In this document: in pieces, positions 50,705 through 58,972 of the stretch
Layout of the letters: each line of letters opens with the position of its first letter
Numbering within the stretch: position 1 is the first letter of the stretch
Assembly (NCBI RefSeq): GCF_024172165.1
Contig: NZ_JAMZEB010000002.1
Coordinates: 10,266,501-10,330,500, forward strand
Length of the DNA stretch: 64,000 nt
Reading direction: 5' to 3'
Origin: Nonomuraea thailandensis
GTDB taxonomy: Bacteria; Actinomycetota; Actinomycetes; Streptosporangiales; Streptosporangiaceae
Notes under the pieces: generated by a model
The model's database searches: none
Seen by the model: only the letters and a program-made list of their open reading frames with translations
What the model was told of the DNA's origin: nothing
Position numbers and translations under genes: made by a program

Positions 50705-51271
50705 ATGCGCGTAGGAATCGTGGGTTCCGGAAGGCTGGGCTCGCCACTCGGCCGACTGCTCGCGGTGGCGGGCCACGACGTGTTCTTCAGCGACGCCGAC
50801 CCCGCCCGCGCGGCTGCCGCCGCCCGGGCCGCCGACGGCCAGGCAAGGGGCGGGGAGCCCGCCCAGGCGGCGCGGTTCGGCGAAGTCGTGATCATGGCGG
50901 TCGGGTGGGAGGCGTTCCCCACGGTGGTGGGGGAGCTGGACGGCATGCTCGCCGGCAAGATCGTCGTGGATCCGAGCAACCCGATCGGCGAGCGCGACGG
51001 CGCGGCCGTGGTGGTGGCCGTCCCCGACGGGCTGACCAGCCCTCAGTACCAGCAGCACGTGCTGGGCGACCAGGTGCGCCTGGTGCGCACGTTCAACACG
51101 AAGTACCCCAACGAGCTGCTGGAGCTCGGCATCGCGGGCCAGCGCGGCGGGGCGCGTGCCGACATGCCCTACTGGGGCGACGACGACGAGGCCAAGAAGG
51201 CCGTGGTGCCGCTCATCGAGGACGCCGGGTTCACCGCCATCGACGGTGGCGGCCTGTCCGAAGCGCTGTGA
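50705..51271 (+). CDS. NADPH-F420 reductase-like NAD(P)-binding protein
   Basis: A 188-residue Rossmann protein: GIVGSGRLGSPLGRLLAVAGHDV at the N-terminus and the substrate-region GKIVVDPSNPIGERDG, as in F420-dependent NADP reductase (Fno) homologues. The protein is somewhat shorter than archaeal Fno (about 225). In actinomycetes such genes usually act as F420H2:NADP oxidoreductases or related imine/oxidoreductases, but F420 use is inferred. GAGGAG lies 9 bases before the ATG. Confidence 0.8.
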   Translation: MRVGIVGSGRLGSPLGRLLAVAGHDVFFSDADPARAAAAARAADGQARGGEPAQAARFGEVVIMAVGWEAFPTVVGELDGMLAGKIVVDPSNPIGERDGAAVVVAVPDGLTSPQYQQHVLGDQVRLVRTFNTKYPNELLELGIAGQRGGARADMPYWGDDDEAKKAVVPLIEDAGFTAIDGGGLSEAL

Positions 51272-51340
51272 TCAGGCCGCGAGGGCTGTCGTGGCCGACG
51301 CCGACGGATCAGTCGCGCGGGTGTCGCCGGTGTCGAAGGA

Positions 51341-52747
51341 TCAGGTCGCGCAGGTGTCGTGGGTGGCGTCGAAGCCCTTCATCGCCTCCGTGTCGTCCGT
51401 ACGCAGCGGCTTGAGGCCCTTCCAGTCGTTCCCGATCACCAGGATCAGCCGGTTCGTCCTGGCGGCCGGCATGGCCCGCGTGGCGGAGCCCTGAAGGTCG
51501 TTGCGGAGTGTGGGCACCCGGGTCTCGCCGTTCGGGCCGTAGACGACCGTGGTCCTCGCCTGCGGCTTGGTGGCCGTGTCGCCGATCTTGGCGATGTGGT
51601 AGCCGCGCTGTTCGAGGAAGGCCGCGACCTCCGTGGCCAGGCCGCCGCGCCAGGTGCCGTTGCGCAGCTCGATCTGGATCTTCGAGCGGCCCACCTTGGC
51701 CTGGCCGCCCTTGATGCCGTCCACGCTCTGGTCCTTGGCCACGATCTGGAACAGCCGCTTGGACTGGTCCGGCACCCACTCCACCCGGCCCGGCTGGGTG
51801 AGGGAGTAGTGCCACGGGGTGGTGATGAACCGGATCTTGCTCATGTCCAGGCCCTGCAGGCTGCCCGCGAGGTCCCGCATGACGCCGGTGGTCAGGCCCT
51901 GGTCGGTGGTGATCGCCTGGGTGGCCGCGTCGAGGGTGCCCAGAAGCTTGGCGGGGTCGGTGAGCGTCTCGCCGCTCATCACCTTCTTCACCATCGAGGC
52001 GATGAACATCTGCTGCCGCTGGATGCGCCCGATGTCGGAGCCGTCACCGAGGCTGTAGCGGGCGCGCACGTAGCCGAGCGCCTGCTCGCCGTTGAGCGTC
52101 TGCTTGCCGGCGGGCAGGTGCAGCAGGGCCTTCTTGTCGTCGATCGCCTCGGGCAGGCAGACCTCGACGCCGCCGATGGCGTTCACGATGCCCTTGAAGC
52201 CGGTGAAGTCGACCTTCACGAAGTGGTCGATGTGGATGCCGGTGAGCGCCTCGATCGTCTTCCAGGTGCAGGCGATGCCGCCGGAGTTGAACGACTCGTT
52301 GATCATGCCGACGTGCGCCTGCTGGCCGGGCAGGCCCTTGGTGGCGCGGCAGGCGGGCAGCTGGACGACCGAGTCGCGCGGGAAGCTGATCACCATCGCG
52401 TTGTCGCGCTGGGACGACAGGTGCGCCAGCATGATCGTGTCGGTGCGCTCGCCCGCGACCCTGCCGTACTTCGCGTTCTTGCCGTTGCGCTGGTCGGAGC
52501 CGACGATCAGGACGTTCATGGCGGTGCCGGCCACCTTGGGCGGGCGGGTGGCGCCGAGGTCCTCGGCGGTGACGTCCTCGTGCTCGATGTTGCCGGTCAG
52601 GCGCGCGTACACGCCGACGGCCGCGCCGGTGACGAGCAGGACGACGGTCACCGCGACCGCGATCGCCCAGCGCAGCCAGCGGCGTCGCCGCCGCGGTGGC
52701 GACGCGTCCGGCTCGGAGGGCGGCGCGTCGACAAGCCCGCTGCTCAC
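51341..52747 (-). CDS. LytR-CpsA-Psr (LCP) cell-wall ligase with LytR_C domain
   Basis: A 468-residue LCP protein with one N-terminal helix (WAIAVAVTVVLLVTGAAVGVY), an LCP domain (MNVLIVGSDQRN, TDTIMLAHL, SFPRDSVVQLP, YVRARYSLGDGSDIGRIQRQQ) and a C-terminal LytR_C domain (IELRNGTWRGGLATEVAAFLEQRGY). It ligates undecaprenyl-linked glycopolymers to peptidoglycan. GTG 52747 has GGGAG close upstream; a longer start gives an odd Gly/Ser-rich head. Compare the four-helix LCP at 21410. Confidence 0.9.
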   Translation of the reverse strand: MSSGLVDAPPSEPDASPPRRRRRWLRWAIAVAVTVVLLVTGAAVGVYARLTGNIEHEDVTAEDLGATRPPKVAGTAMNVLIVGSDQRNGKNAKYGRVAGERTDTIMLAHLSSQRDNAMVISFPRDSVVQLPACRATKGLPGQQAHVGMINESFNSGGIACTWKTIEALTGIHIDHFVKVDFTGFKGIVNAIGGVEVCLPEAIDDKKALLHLPAGKQTLNGEQALGYVRARYSLGDGSDIGRIQRQQMFIASMVKKVMSGETLTDPAKLLGTLDAATQAITTDQGLTTGVMRDLAGSLQGLDMSKIRFITTPWHYSLTQPGRVEWVPDQSKRLFQIVAKDQSVDGIKGGQAKVGRSKIQIELRNGTWRGGLATEVAAFLEQRGYHIAKIGDTATKPQARTTVVYGPNGETRVPTLRNDLQGSATRAMPAARTNRLILVIGNDWKGLKPLRTDDTEAMKGFDATHDTCAT

Positions 52748-52883
52748 GTGACTCCCACAGGACCGGGGCCGCGGGCAGCCGCCCATGGCCAAGAGCCTCG
52801 CCGTACAGATCTCGGCCGTTGAACGTGCCTGAGTGTACTCAGTCAGGCCGGGAGCCGCGCCCTCAGCCGGACATGTTCACCTG

Positions 52884-53147
52884 TCAGTCGGGCAGGTCCA
52901 CCCGCAGCGACACCGTGCCGCGCAGGTCGAGCCAGGCCGTGCCGGGGCCGCGGACCAGGCGGAGCACGACCTCCTCGCAGCCGGGGCAGCGGGCGACCAG
53001 GCCCGGGTCGGGGCCGTACACGCGCAGCGAGGCGACCGGGCCGGTCAGGCCGCAGCTCGCGCAGCGGCCCGTCGCGGAGGTCACGTCCACGGCGAAGATC
53101 TCGCCCAGCGGGCCCGCCAGGGCGTTGCCGTCCAGGTGCTCGGTCAT
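52884..53147 (-). CDS. DUF6510 protein (zinc-ribbon-like)
   Basis: An 87-residue protein with GRCASCGLTG (near residue 28) and ARCPGCEEVV (near 53), two CxxC pairs of a zinc ribbon. The DUF6510 family commonly neighbours a ferredoxin reductase and a molybdenum oxidoreductase in actinomycetes. Here it starts 1 base after the reductase stop. It is probably a small partner of the two enzymes. No activity is known. Confidence 0.75.
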   Translation of the reverse strand: MTEHLDGNALAGPLGEIFAVDVTSATGRCASCGLTGPVASLRVYGPDPGLVARCPGCEEVVLRLVRGPGTAWLDLRGTVSLRVDLPD

Positions 53148-53148
53148 G

Positions 53149-53874
53149 TCAGCCTCCGGTGGGACCGAAACGTTCGGTTCTGATGCGCTCGGGCGCGTGC
53201 CCGAGCGCGAGCAGCAGGTCGGCCGCGGCCTCCACGAACTCCGTCGGCCCGCACACGTAGCAGTCGGGCTCGAACGTGGCCGGCCAGCCGCCCTCGGCCA
53301 GGTCGTCCAGCATGATGCGGCCCGCGGGCCGGGAGACGCCGTCCGGCGCCGACCTCGTGTAGAGGTAGGTGATGTCCAGCCCGGGCTCGGGCCGGCGCAG
53401 CTCCTCGGCGTAGTAGCGGCGCTCCGGGTCGCGCAGGGAGTACAGCAGGCGGAACGGCACGCGGCTGCCCGCCTTCCTGCGCTCCCTGATCATGGCCATC
53501 AGCGGCACGATCCCCGAGCCGCCGCCCACCAGCAGCACCGGCGCCTTGCTCTCCGGCCGCCACACGAACCAGCCGCCCACCGGGCCGCGCAGCTCCACCC
53601 GGTCGCCGACCCGCAGCTCCTCCGTCAGGTACGGCGACACCTCGCCGTCGTCCACCGTCTCCACGGTCAGCTCGACCAGGTCGCCGTCGGCGGGCGCCGC
53701 CATCGAGTAGCTGCGCTGCGCCGTGTAGCCGTCCTCGGCCGTCAGCCGCACGTCCACGTGCTGCCCCGCCAGGTGACCCGGCCAGCCGGGCACCCTGAAG
53801 CGCAGCGTGCGGGCGGTCGCGGTCTCGGCGGAGCCGTCCACCAGCTCGGCCGGCCGCCACGTCAGGCGGCGCAC
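53149..53874 (-). CDS. FAD/NAD(P) ferredoxin reductase-type electron carrier
   Basis: A 241-residue FNR-fold protein: FAD binding RSYSMAAP near residue 52, the NAD motif APVLLVGGGSGIVPLMAM and CYVCGPTEFVEAAADLL at the C-terminus. No iron-sulfur domain. Its GTG start lies one base after the molybdenum-oxidoreductase stop. It most likely passes electrons to or from the upstream enzyme, as in the paired oxidoreductase-reductase operons of actinomycetes. Confidence 0.87.
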   Translation of the reverse strand: MRRLTWRPAELVDGSAETATARTLRFRVPGWPGHLAGQHVDVRLTAEDGYTAQRSYSMAAPADGDLVELTVETVDDGEVSPYLTEELRVGDRVELRGPVGGWFVWRPESKAPVLLVGGGSGIVPLMAMIRERRKAGSRVPFRLLYSLRDPERRYYAEELRRPEPGLDITYLYTRSAPDGVSRPAGRIMLDDLAEGGWPATFEPDCYVCGPTEFVEAAADLLLALGHAPERIRTERFGPTGG

Positions 53875-53875
53875 C

Positions 53876-54475
53876 CTAGTCGCCCTCGTAACGCTGCTCA
53901 CGCCATGGGTCGCCGTAGTTGTGGTAGCCGGCGGTCTCCCAGAAGCCGGGCCAGTCCTCGTTCAGCAGCCGGATGCCGCGCACCCACTTGGCCGACTTCC
54001 AGAAGTACAGGTGCGGCACGATCAGCCGGGCCGGGCCGCCGTGGCGCGGCTCCAGCTCCTCGCCGTCGAAGCGGTGCACGATCCACGCCTTGCCGTCGAG
54101 CAGGTCCTCCAGCGGCAGGTTCGTGGTGTAGCCGCCGTAGGAGTAGACCAGCGCGTACTCGGCGACGCTCTCGACGTCCTCGAAGAGCACGTCGAGCGAG
54201 ACGCCCTCCCACGTGGTGTTCAGCTTCGACCACTTGGTGACACAGTGGATGTCGACCGTGGGAGTCTCGCTGGGCAGTGCCGTGAACTCCTCCCACGACC
54301 AGCGGTAGGTCTGCTCCGCCTCGGTGTCGATGGCGAACTCCCACCGGTCGAGCGGCACCCGCGGCGTCGGGCCCGCCGACAGCACGGGGAAGTCGTCGAC
54401 CAGGTACTGGCCCGGCGGCACCCGGTCGCCGTCGTCTCTGCGTTTTCCTCGGAAGCCGCGTGAAATGATGCTCAT
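53876..54475 (-). CDS. Sulfite oxidase-like molybdopterin oxidoreductase
   Basis: A 199-residue oxidoreductase of the sulfite-oxidase (YedY-like) fold. The Mo-ligand Cys is in IHCVTKWSK, and the motif WEGVSLDVLFEDV follows. Length fits a short cytosolic version without the usual signal peptide. ATG 54475 has GGAGGGGTCC before it. It heads the three-gene operon with the reductase and DUF6510 genes. The natural substrate is unknown; sulfite is one possibility. Confidence 0.85.
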   Translation of the reverse strand: MSIISRGFRGKRRDDGDRVPPGQYLVDDFPVLSAGPTPRVPLDRWEFAIDTEAEQTYRWSWEEFTALPSETPTVDIHCVTKWSKLNTTWEGVSLDVLFEDVESVAEYALVYSYGGYTTNLPLEDLLDGKAWIVHRFDGEELEPRHGGPARLIVPHLYFWKSAKWVRGIRLLNEDWPGFWETAGYHNYGDPWREQRYEGD

Positions 54476-54520
54476 GGACCCCTCCTGAGGCCATTTCACC
54501 ACGGGCCCGTTTCGTCACGC

Positions 54521-55183
54521 TCAACGACCCGCCCGCGGGACGACCAGCCCCGATTCGTAGGCGAAGACCACGAGCTGGGCGCGGTCGCGGGCACGCAGTT
54601 TCGTCATCGCCCTGCTGACGTGCGTCTTCGCGGTCATCGGGCTGATCACCATGTGCGCGGCGATCTCGTCGTTGGACAGGCCGCGGGCCACCAGGGCGGT
54701 CACCTCGCGCTCCCGGTTGGTGAGCACGTCCAGCCCCGCGGGCTCGGGCTCGGGGCGGCGGGCCACGTACTCGCCGATCAGGCGGCGGGTGATCGCCGGC
54801 GACAGCAGCGCGTCGCCCCTGGCCGCGACCCTGACGCCCTGCAGCAGGTCCTCGGGCTCGGTGTCCTTGACCAGGAAGCCGCCGGCGCCCGCCCTGAGGG
54901 CGTTGAAGACGTACTCGTCGAGGCCGTAGTTGGTCAGGATCACCACGTGCACGCCGCTCAGCCGCTCGTCGGCGGCGATGCGGCGGGTCGCCTCGATGCC
55001 GTCCATCACGGGCATCTGCACGTCGACGAGGGCCACGTCGGGGAGGTGTTCGAGGGCGAGCGCGACGGCCTGCTCGCCGTTCGCGGCCTCGGCCACCACC
55101 TCGATGTCGTCCTCGGCCTCCAGCAGGGCGCGGAAGCCGCCGCGGATGAGCGCCTGGTCGTCCACCAGCAGGACTCGGATCAT
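54521..55183 (-). CDS. NarL/LuxR-type response regulator
   Basis: A 220-residue response regulator: receiver with VALVDVQMPVMDG (phospho-Asp near residue 54) and a LuxR helix-turn-helix LTNREREVTALVARGLSNDEIAAHMVIS in pieces. Its ATG overlaps the kinase stop by four bases (ATGA), so kinase and regulator are co-translated. The targets could be the multicopper-oxidase pair upstream or the operon downstream, but this is not shown. Confidence 0.92.
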   Translation of the reverse strand: MIRVLLVDDQALIRGGFRALLEAEDDIEVVAEAANGEQAVALALEHLPDVALVDVQMPVMDGIEATRRIAADERLSGVHVVILTNYGLDEYVFNALRAGAGGFLVKDTEPEDLLQGVRVAARGDALLSPAITRRLIGEYVARRPEPEPAGLDVLTNREREVTALVARGLSNDEIAAHMVISPMTAKTHVSRAMTKLRARDRAQLVVFAYESGLVVPRAGR

Positions 55184-56334
55184 GAGGGTTCTCGCAGGGG
55201 GAGCTCGGCGCGTACGGTGAAGCCGCCTTCGGCGCGGGGCCCGGCGAGCAGGCTGCCGCCGAGCGCGGTGACGCGCTCCCGCATGCCGAGCAGGCCCACG
55301 CCGGGCACGGGCGGCGCGTCCACGCCGGCCCGGCCGTCGTCGTCCACCTGCACGACCAGCTCCGCCCCGGCGTAGTCGATGCGCACGGCCGCGGCGGCGG
55401 CGCCCGCGTGCCTGGAGACGTTGGTCAGCGCCTCCTGCACGATCCGGTACGCGGCCCGGTCCACCTCGGCGGGCAGCTCCCTGCGCTGGCCCGTGACGGT
55501 CACCGTGGCGGGCAGCCCCGTCGAGCGGGCCCGCTCCACCAGGTCGCCGAGCCGGGCCAGGCCGCTCGGACCGTCCTGCTCGCCGGGATCGCCGTCCGCG
55601 TCGCGCAGCAGCTCCAGCGTGGTGCGCAGCTCCCGCATGGCGTCACCGCCGGCCTCCTGGATGGCGAGCAGCGCCGCCGGCACCTCCTCGCCGCGCTTGC
55701 GCGCCAGGTGCACCGCCACCCCGGCCTGCACCTTGATGACCGAGATGCTGTGGGTGAGCGAGTCGTGCAGCTCCCTGGCGATGCGCAGCCGCTCCTCGCC
55801 CGCCCGGCGGCGGGCGACCTCCTCGCGGGTGCGCTCGGCCTCGGCGGCACGCTGCTCGGCCTGCTCCACGTACGCCTGCCGGTGCATGCTCACCGTGCCC
55901 CCCACCCCGGCGGCCAGGAACCAGCCGAGCAGCAGCGTCGTGTTCTGGAGGATCTGCTGCTCCTGCGCGGCGCCGCTCACGCCGGCCAGGCCGCCCGCCA
56001 GGCTGGAGCCCAGGAAGACCACCCCGGCCAGCACCGGGAACAGGCGGTGCCCCGCCCTGGCCGCGCCGTACACCGACATCAGCACGGGGAAGGCGGCGGG
56101 CGGCCCCGGCTGGGCGTGCGCGGAGAACACCAGCATGCACACCGTGGTGATCGCCAGCGCCACCAGGGGAGCCCGGCGCCAGGCCAGCAGCGCGGCCGAC
56201 GCGACGAGGACCGCGGCCAGGTCCAGGGCTCCCGCGCCGGGGGTCGCGAGGGCGGTGAGCGAGAGCAGGGCGGCCACCACGGCGGCGAGGGCGCCGTCGA
56301 GGGCGAAGGAGCGCCATCCGCGCGCAGAGCTCAT
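55180..56334 (-). CDS. NarL-type sensor histidine kinase
   Basis: A 384-residue kinase with four to six hydrophobic helices in the first 150 residues, a HisKA_3 dimerisation helix with the phospho-His in LRIARELHDSLTHSISVIKVQAG, and a C-terminal ATPase domain (VQVDDDGRAGVDAPPVPGVGLLGMRERV). It stands next to the response regulator with an ATGA overlap. The sensed signal is unknown; there is no periplasmic sensor loop of note. Confidence 0.9.
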   Translation of the reverse strand: MSSARGWRSFALDGALAAVVAALLSLTALATPGAGALDLAAVLVASAALLAWRRAPLVALAITTVCMLVFSAHAQPGPPAAFPVLMSVYGAARAGHRLFPVLAGVVFLGSSLAGGLAGVSGAAQEQQILQNTTLLLGWFLAAGVGGTVSMHRQAYVEQAEQRAAEAERTREEVARRRAGEERLRIARELHDSLTHSISVIKVQAGVAVHLARKRGEEVPAALLAIQEAGGDAMRELRTTLELLRDADGDPGEQDGPSGLARLGDLVERARSTGLPATVTVTGQRRELPAEVDRAAYRIVQEALTNVSRHAGAAAAAVRIDYAGAELVVQVDDDGRAGVDAPPVPGVGLLGMRERVTALGGSLLAGPRAEGGFTVRAELPLREPS

Positions 56335-56529
56335 TGCTGCAGATTAGAGCGCGATCCGGGCGCCCGTCGTCGGCACCCGGGCGGAGCCCGCTACTACTCC
56401 CGGCGTAGTACGCCCGCCGTTCCTGCATCCCGTGTCGTAGCGGCAGGATTCGCCCGCCGCACGACGACCGGAGGCGGGCCGTGAGACCACGATGGCGGTC
56501 ATGGAGAGAACCAGTCCGAGGAGCCGATC

Positions 56530-56928
56530 ATGACCGCTTCCACCGCCGTGGCCGCCCGCCCGGCGACCTGGACCATCCAGACACTCAAGGCCGTGGCCGT
56601 GCTGCACGTGGTCGCGCTGCTGTTCCAGGCGGTGACGGCGGGCATGCTGCTGTCCTCGCCCGGCGGGCGGGCGCTGCACGGAGCCTCGGCCATGGCCCTG
56701 GCCGTCATCGGGCTGCTCCACCTGGTCGCCGCGATCCTGGTGCGGTGGCCGGGCGGCGGCCCCGCGAGGTTCATCGGGCCGGCGGCGGGGCTGCTGGTGT
56801 TCACGATCGTGGCGATGGTGCTCGGCATCATGCACGTGAAGACCGTTCACCTGCCGCTCGGGGTGTTGCTGTTCGGCGGCGGCGTGGCCCAGCTCATCCG
56901 CGTCATGGCGCGGCCGGAACGGGCATGA
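56530..56928 (+). CDS. Four-helix membrane protein coupled to the multicopper oxidase
   Basis: A 132-residue protein with four predicted helices (about residues 20-42, 52-72, 84-104 and 108-124) and His residues inside or near the helices (LHVVALLF, LHLVAAILV, MHVKTVHLPL). Its stop overlaps the oxidase start by ATGA, so the two are co-translated. The His pattern could bind haem or copper and feed the oxidase, which is a guess. No named family recognised. Confidence 0.7.
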   Translation: MTASTAVAARPATWTIQTLKAVAVLHVVALLFQAVTAGMLLSSPGGRALHGASAMALAVIGLLHLVAAILVRWPGGGPARFIGPAAGLLVFTIVAMVLGIMHVKTVHLPLGVLLFGGGVAQLIRVMARPERA

Positions 56929-58385
56929 ACCCCACCCGTCGCGAGATGCTGCGGCTGCTCGGGCTCGGCGCCGTCACGGTCGCCGGGGCCCAGGGGTGCT
57001 CGCTGCTCGCCGGCACCCCGCAGCCGCAGCTCCTGGCCGGCACGGCACCGCTGCCCGAGCCGTACGCGGTGCCGCTGCCGGTCCCCGAGGTCGCCCGGCC
57101 GGTCCGCAGCACCGGCGAGGTGGACTTCTACGAGCTGACCGAGCGGGCGGCGGAGGCCGAGCTGCTGCCCGGGCTGCGCACCCCCATCTGGGGGTACGGC
57201 GGCACCTTCCCCGGCCCCACGATCAAGGCCCGCAGCGGGCGGCGCACCGTCGTCAAACTGATCAACCAGCTCGGCGAGCCGACCGTCCTGCACCTGCACG
57301 GCGGGCACACGCCGCCCGAGTCCGACGGCTACCCGACGGACCTGGTGGCGCCCGGCGCGTCGCGCGAGTACGTGTTCCCGCTGGAGCAGCGGGCCGCCAC
57401 GCTCTGGTACCACGACCATCGCATGGACTACACCGGGCCGCAGGTCTGGCGGGGGCTCGCGGGCATGTTCCTGGTCGGGGACGCGGAGGAGGAGGCGCTG
57501 CCGCTGCCGTCCGGGGAGCGGGACCTGCCGCTGCTGATCTGCGACCGGTCGTTCGCGGCCGACGGCCACCTGCTGTACCCGGCGCTGGAGGGCAAGCCGG
57601 GGGTGCGGGAGGCGTACATGGGGGGCGTGCTCGGGGACGTGATCCTGGTGAACGGGGCGCCGTGGCCGGAGCTGCGGGTGGCCAGGGCGCGGTACCGGCT
57701 GCGGCTGTGCAACGCCTCGAACGCGCGGGCGTACGAGCTGTCCACCGGGGGGCCGATGGTGCAGATCGGGAGCGACGGGGGGCTGCTGGCGGCGCCCAGG
57801 ACGGTGAGGCAGATCCGGCTGGCGCCGGGGGAGCGGGCCGACGTGGTCGTGGACTTCTCGGCGTACCGGGTGGGGCAGCACGTCGAGCTGCGGAACCTGG
57901 CGGGGGAGGGGGCGCAGGCGCGGGTGATGCGCTTCGCGGTGGAGCGGGACGAGAGCGACGACTCCGCCGTGCCGGCCCGGCTGTCGACCGTGGAGGCGCT
58001 CGATCCCGCCAAGGCCGCGGTGACGCGGGACTTCGACTTCAGCAGCGGGAGCATGCACGGGGGGACGGGGTGGCTGATCAACGGGCGGCCGTTCGACGCC
58101 GGGCGCATGGAGGCGAGGCCCAAGCTGGGCGACATCGAGGTCTGGCGGCTGACCAGCGATGTCGCGCATCCGGTGCACGTGCATCTCGACCAGTTCCAGG
58201 TGCTGTCGGTCAACGGGGAACGCCCGCAGGGGCCGCCGGAGTGGAAGGACACCGTGGAGCTGCGCGACGCCCAGACCGTCGAGATCGTCACCCGCTTCAC
58301 CGACTACCGGGGGCGGTACGTCCTGCACTGTCACAACCTGGAGCACGAGGACATGGCCATGATGGCCGCCTTCGAGGTCATCTGA
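56925..58385 (+). CDS. Multicopper oxidase (secreted, Tat lipoprotein-like)
   Basis: A 486-residue multicopper oxidase. The N-terminus TRREMLRLLGLGAVTVAGAQGC has a Tat-like Arg pair and a lipobox-like AGAQGC, which suggests a Tat-exported lipoprotein. Copper motifs: HLHGGH near residue 122, WYHDH near 162, HPVHVH near 415 and HCHNLEHEDM near 467 (with the type-1 Cys and the axial Met). That is the full set for type 1, 2 and 3 copper sites. Substrates may be metals, phenols or cell-wall components. The upstream membrane protein is translationally coupled. Confidence 0.93.
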   Translation: MNPTRREMLRLLGLGAVTVAGAQGCSLLAGTPQPQLLAGTAPLPEPYAVPLPVPEVARPVRSTGEVDFYELTERAAEAELLPGLRTPIWGYGGTFPGPTIKARSGRRTVVKLINQLGEPTVLHLHGGHTPPESDGYPTDLVAPGASREYVFPLEQRAATLWYHDHRMDYTGPQVWRGLAGMFLVGDAEEEALPLPSGERDLPLLICDRSFAADGHLLYPALEGKPGVREAYMGGVLGDVILVNGAPWPELRVARARYRLRLCNASNARAYELSTGGPMVQIGSDGGLLAAPRTVRQIRLAPGERADVVVDFSAYRVGQHVELRNLAGEGAQARVMRFAVERDESDDSAVPARLSTVEALDPAKAAVTRDFDFSSGSMHGGTGWLINGRPFDAGRMEARPKLGDIEVWRLTSDVAHPVHVHLDQFQVLSVNGERPQGPPEWKDTVELRDAQTVEIVTRFTDYRGRYVLHCHNLEHEDMAMMAAFEVI

Positions 58386-58427
58386 CCACCTCACCGCCGC
58401 ACTCCCAGCGATCGGCGGGATGAGTGC

Positions 58428-58898
58428 TCAGGCGGGCAGGCGGTCCGAGCGGGGCCAGACGTAGTCGAGGTCATCCGGTTCGTCCCCGAAGATGGGCCGG
58501 TAGAAGCCCGGATCCTTCCGCAACAGAGCAGAGCGATGGCTGAGGTGGAGGCGTTCGTCGCCGAGCCACGGCGGCAGCTCGCCGGCCGCCTCCAGCTCGG
58601 GCTGGGCGCGGATGTCCGGCGTGCCGCGGAGCTGGGCGAGCTCGGTGCTCATCGTGCCGGCGCAGGTGTCGGCCCGCCCCAGGGAGCACCAGTGGCGGCA
58701 CATCTCCAGCCCGTAGCGCACGAGCGCCTCCTCGTACCCCGCCCACATCTTGACCGCGGGGTGGTGGCGCCAGCCGTACCCGGGGACGGTGAGGGCGCGC
58801 AGCACCTGGAGGGTCTCGACGCGCTGTTTGCCCAGCCGCAGCGGGTCGAGGACCGCCGCGGTCGCCGCGAAGTCGGGATATGGCAGGAACGTTTGCAT
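58428..58898 (-). CDS. MSMEG_6728-like (pyrimidine-dimer glycosylase-related) protein
   Basis: A 156-residue protein that begins MQTFLPYPDFAATAAVLDPLRLGKQRVETLQVLRALTV in pieces and contains WRHHPAVKMWAGYEEALVRYGLEMCRHW. I recognise it as the MSMEG_6728 family, distantly related to phage pyrimidine-dimer DNA glycosylase. The ATG 58898 start is preceded by a G-rich site; a longer frame upstream would overlap the divergent molybdoenzyme gene. Repair activity is not shown for this family. Confidence 0.75.
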   Translation of the reverse strand: MQTFLPYPDFAATAAVLDPLRLGKQRVETLQVLRALTVPGYGWRHHPAVKMWAGYEEALVRYGLEMCRHWCSLGRADTCAGTMSTELAQLRGTPDIRAQPELEAAGELPPWLGDERLHLSHRSALLRKDPGFYRPIFGDEPDDLDYVWPRSDRLPA

Positions 58899-58972
58899 CT
58901 GTACCCCCGCTGACGTGCTCCTTCTCGCCGGATCGTATAGACCGCCCGCCACCCGACGCTCACAATCAGGGC

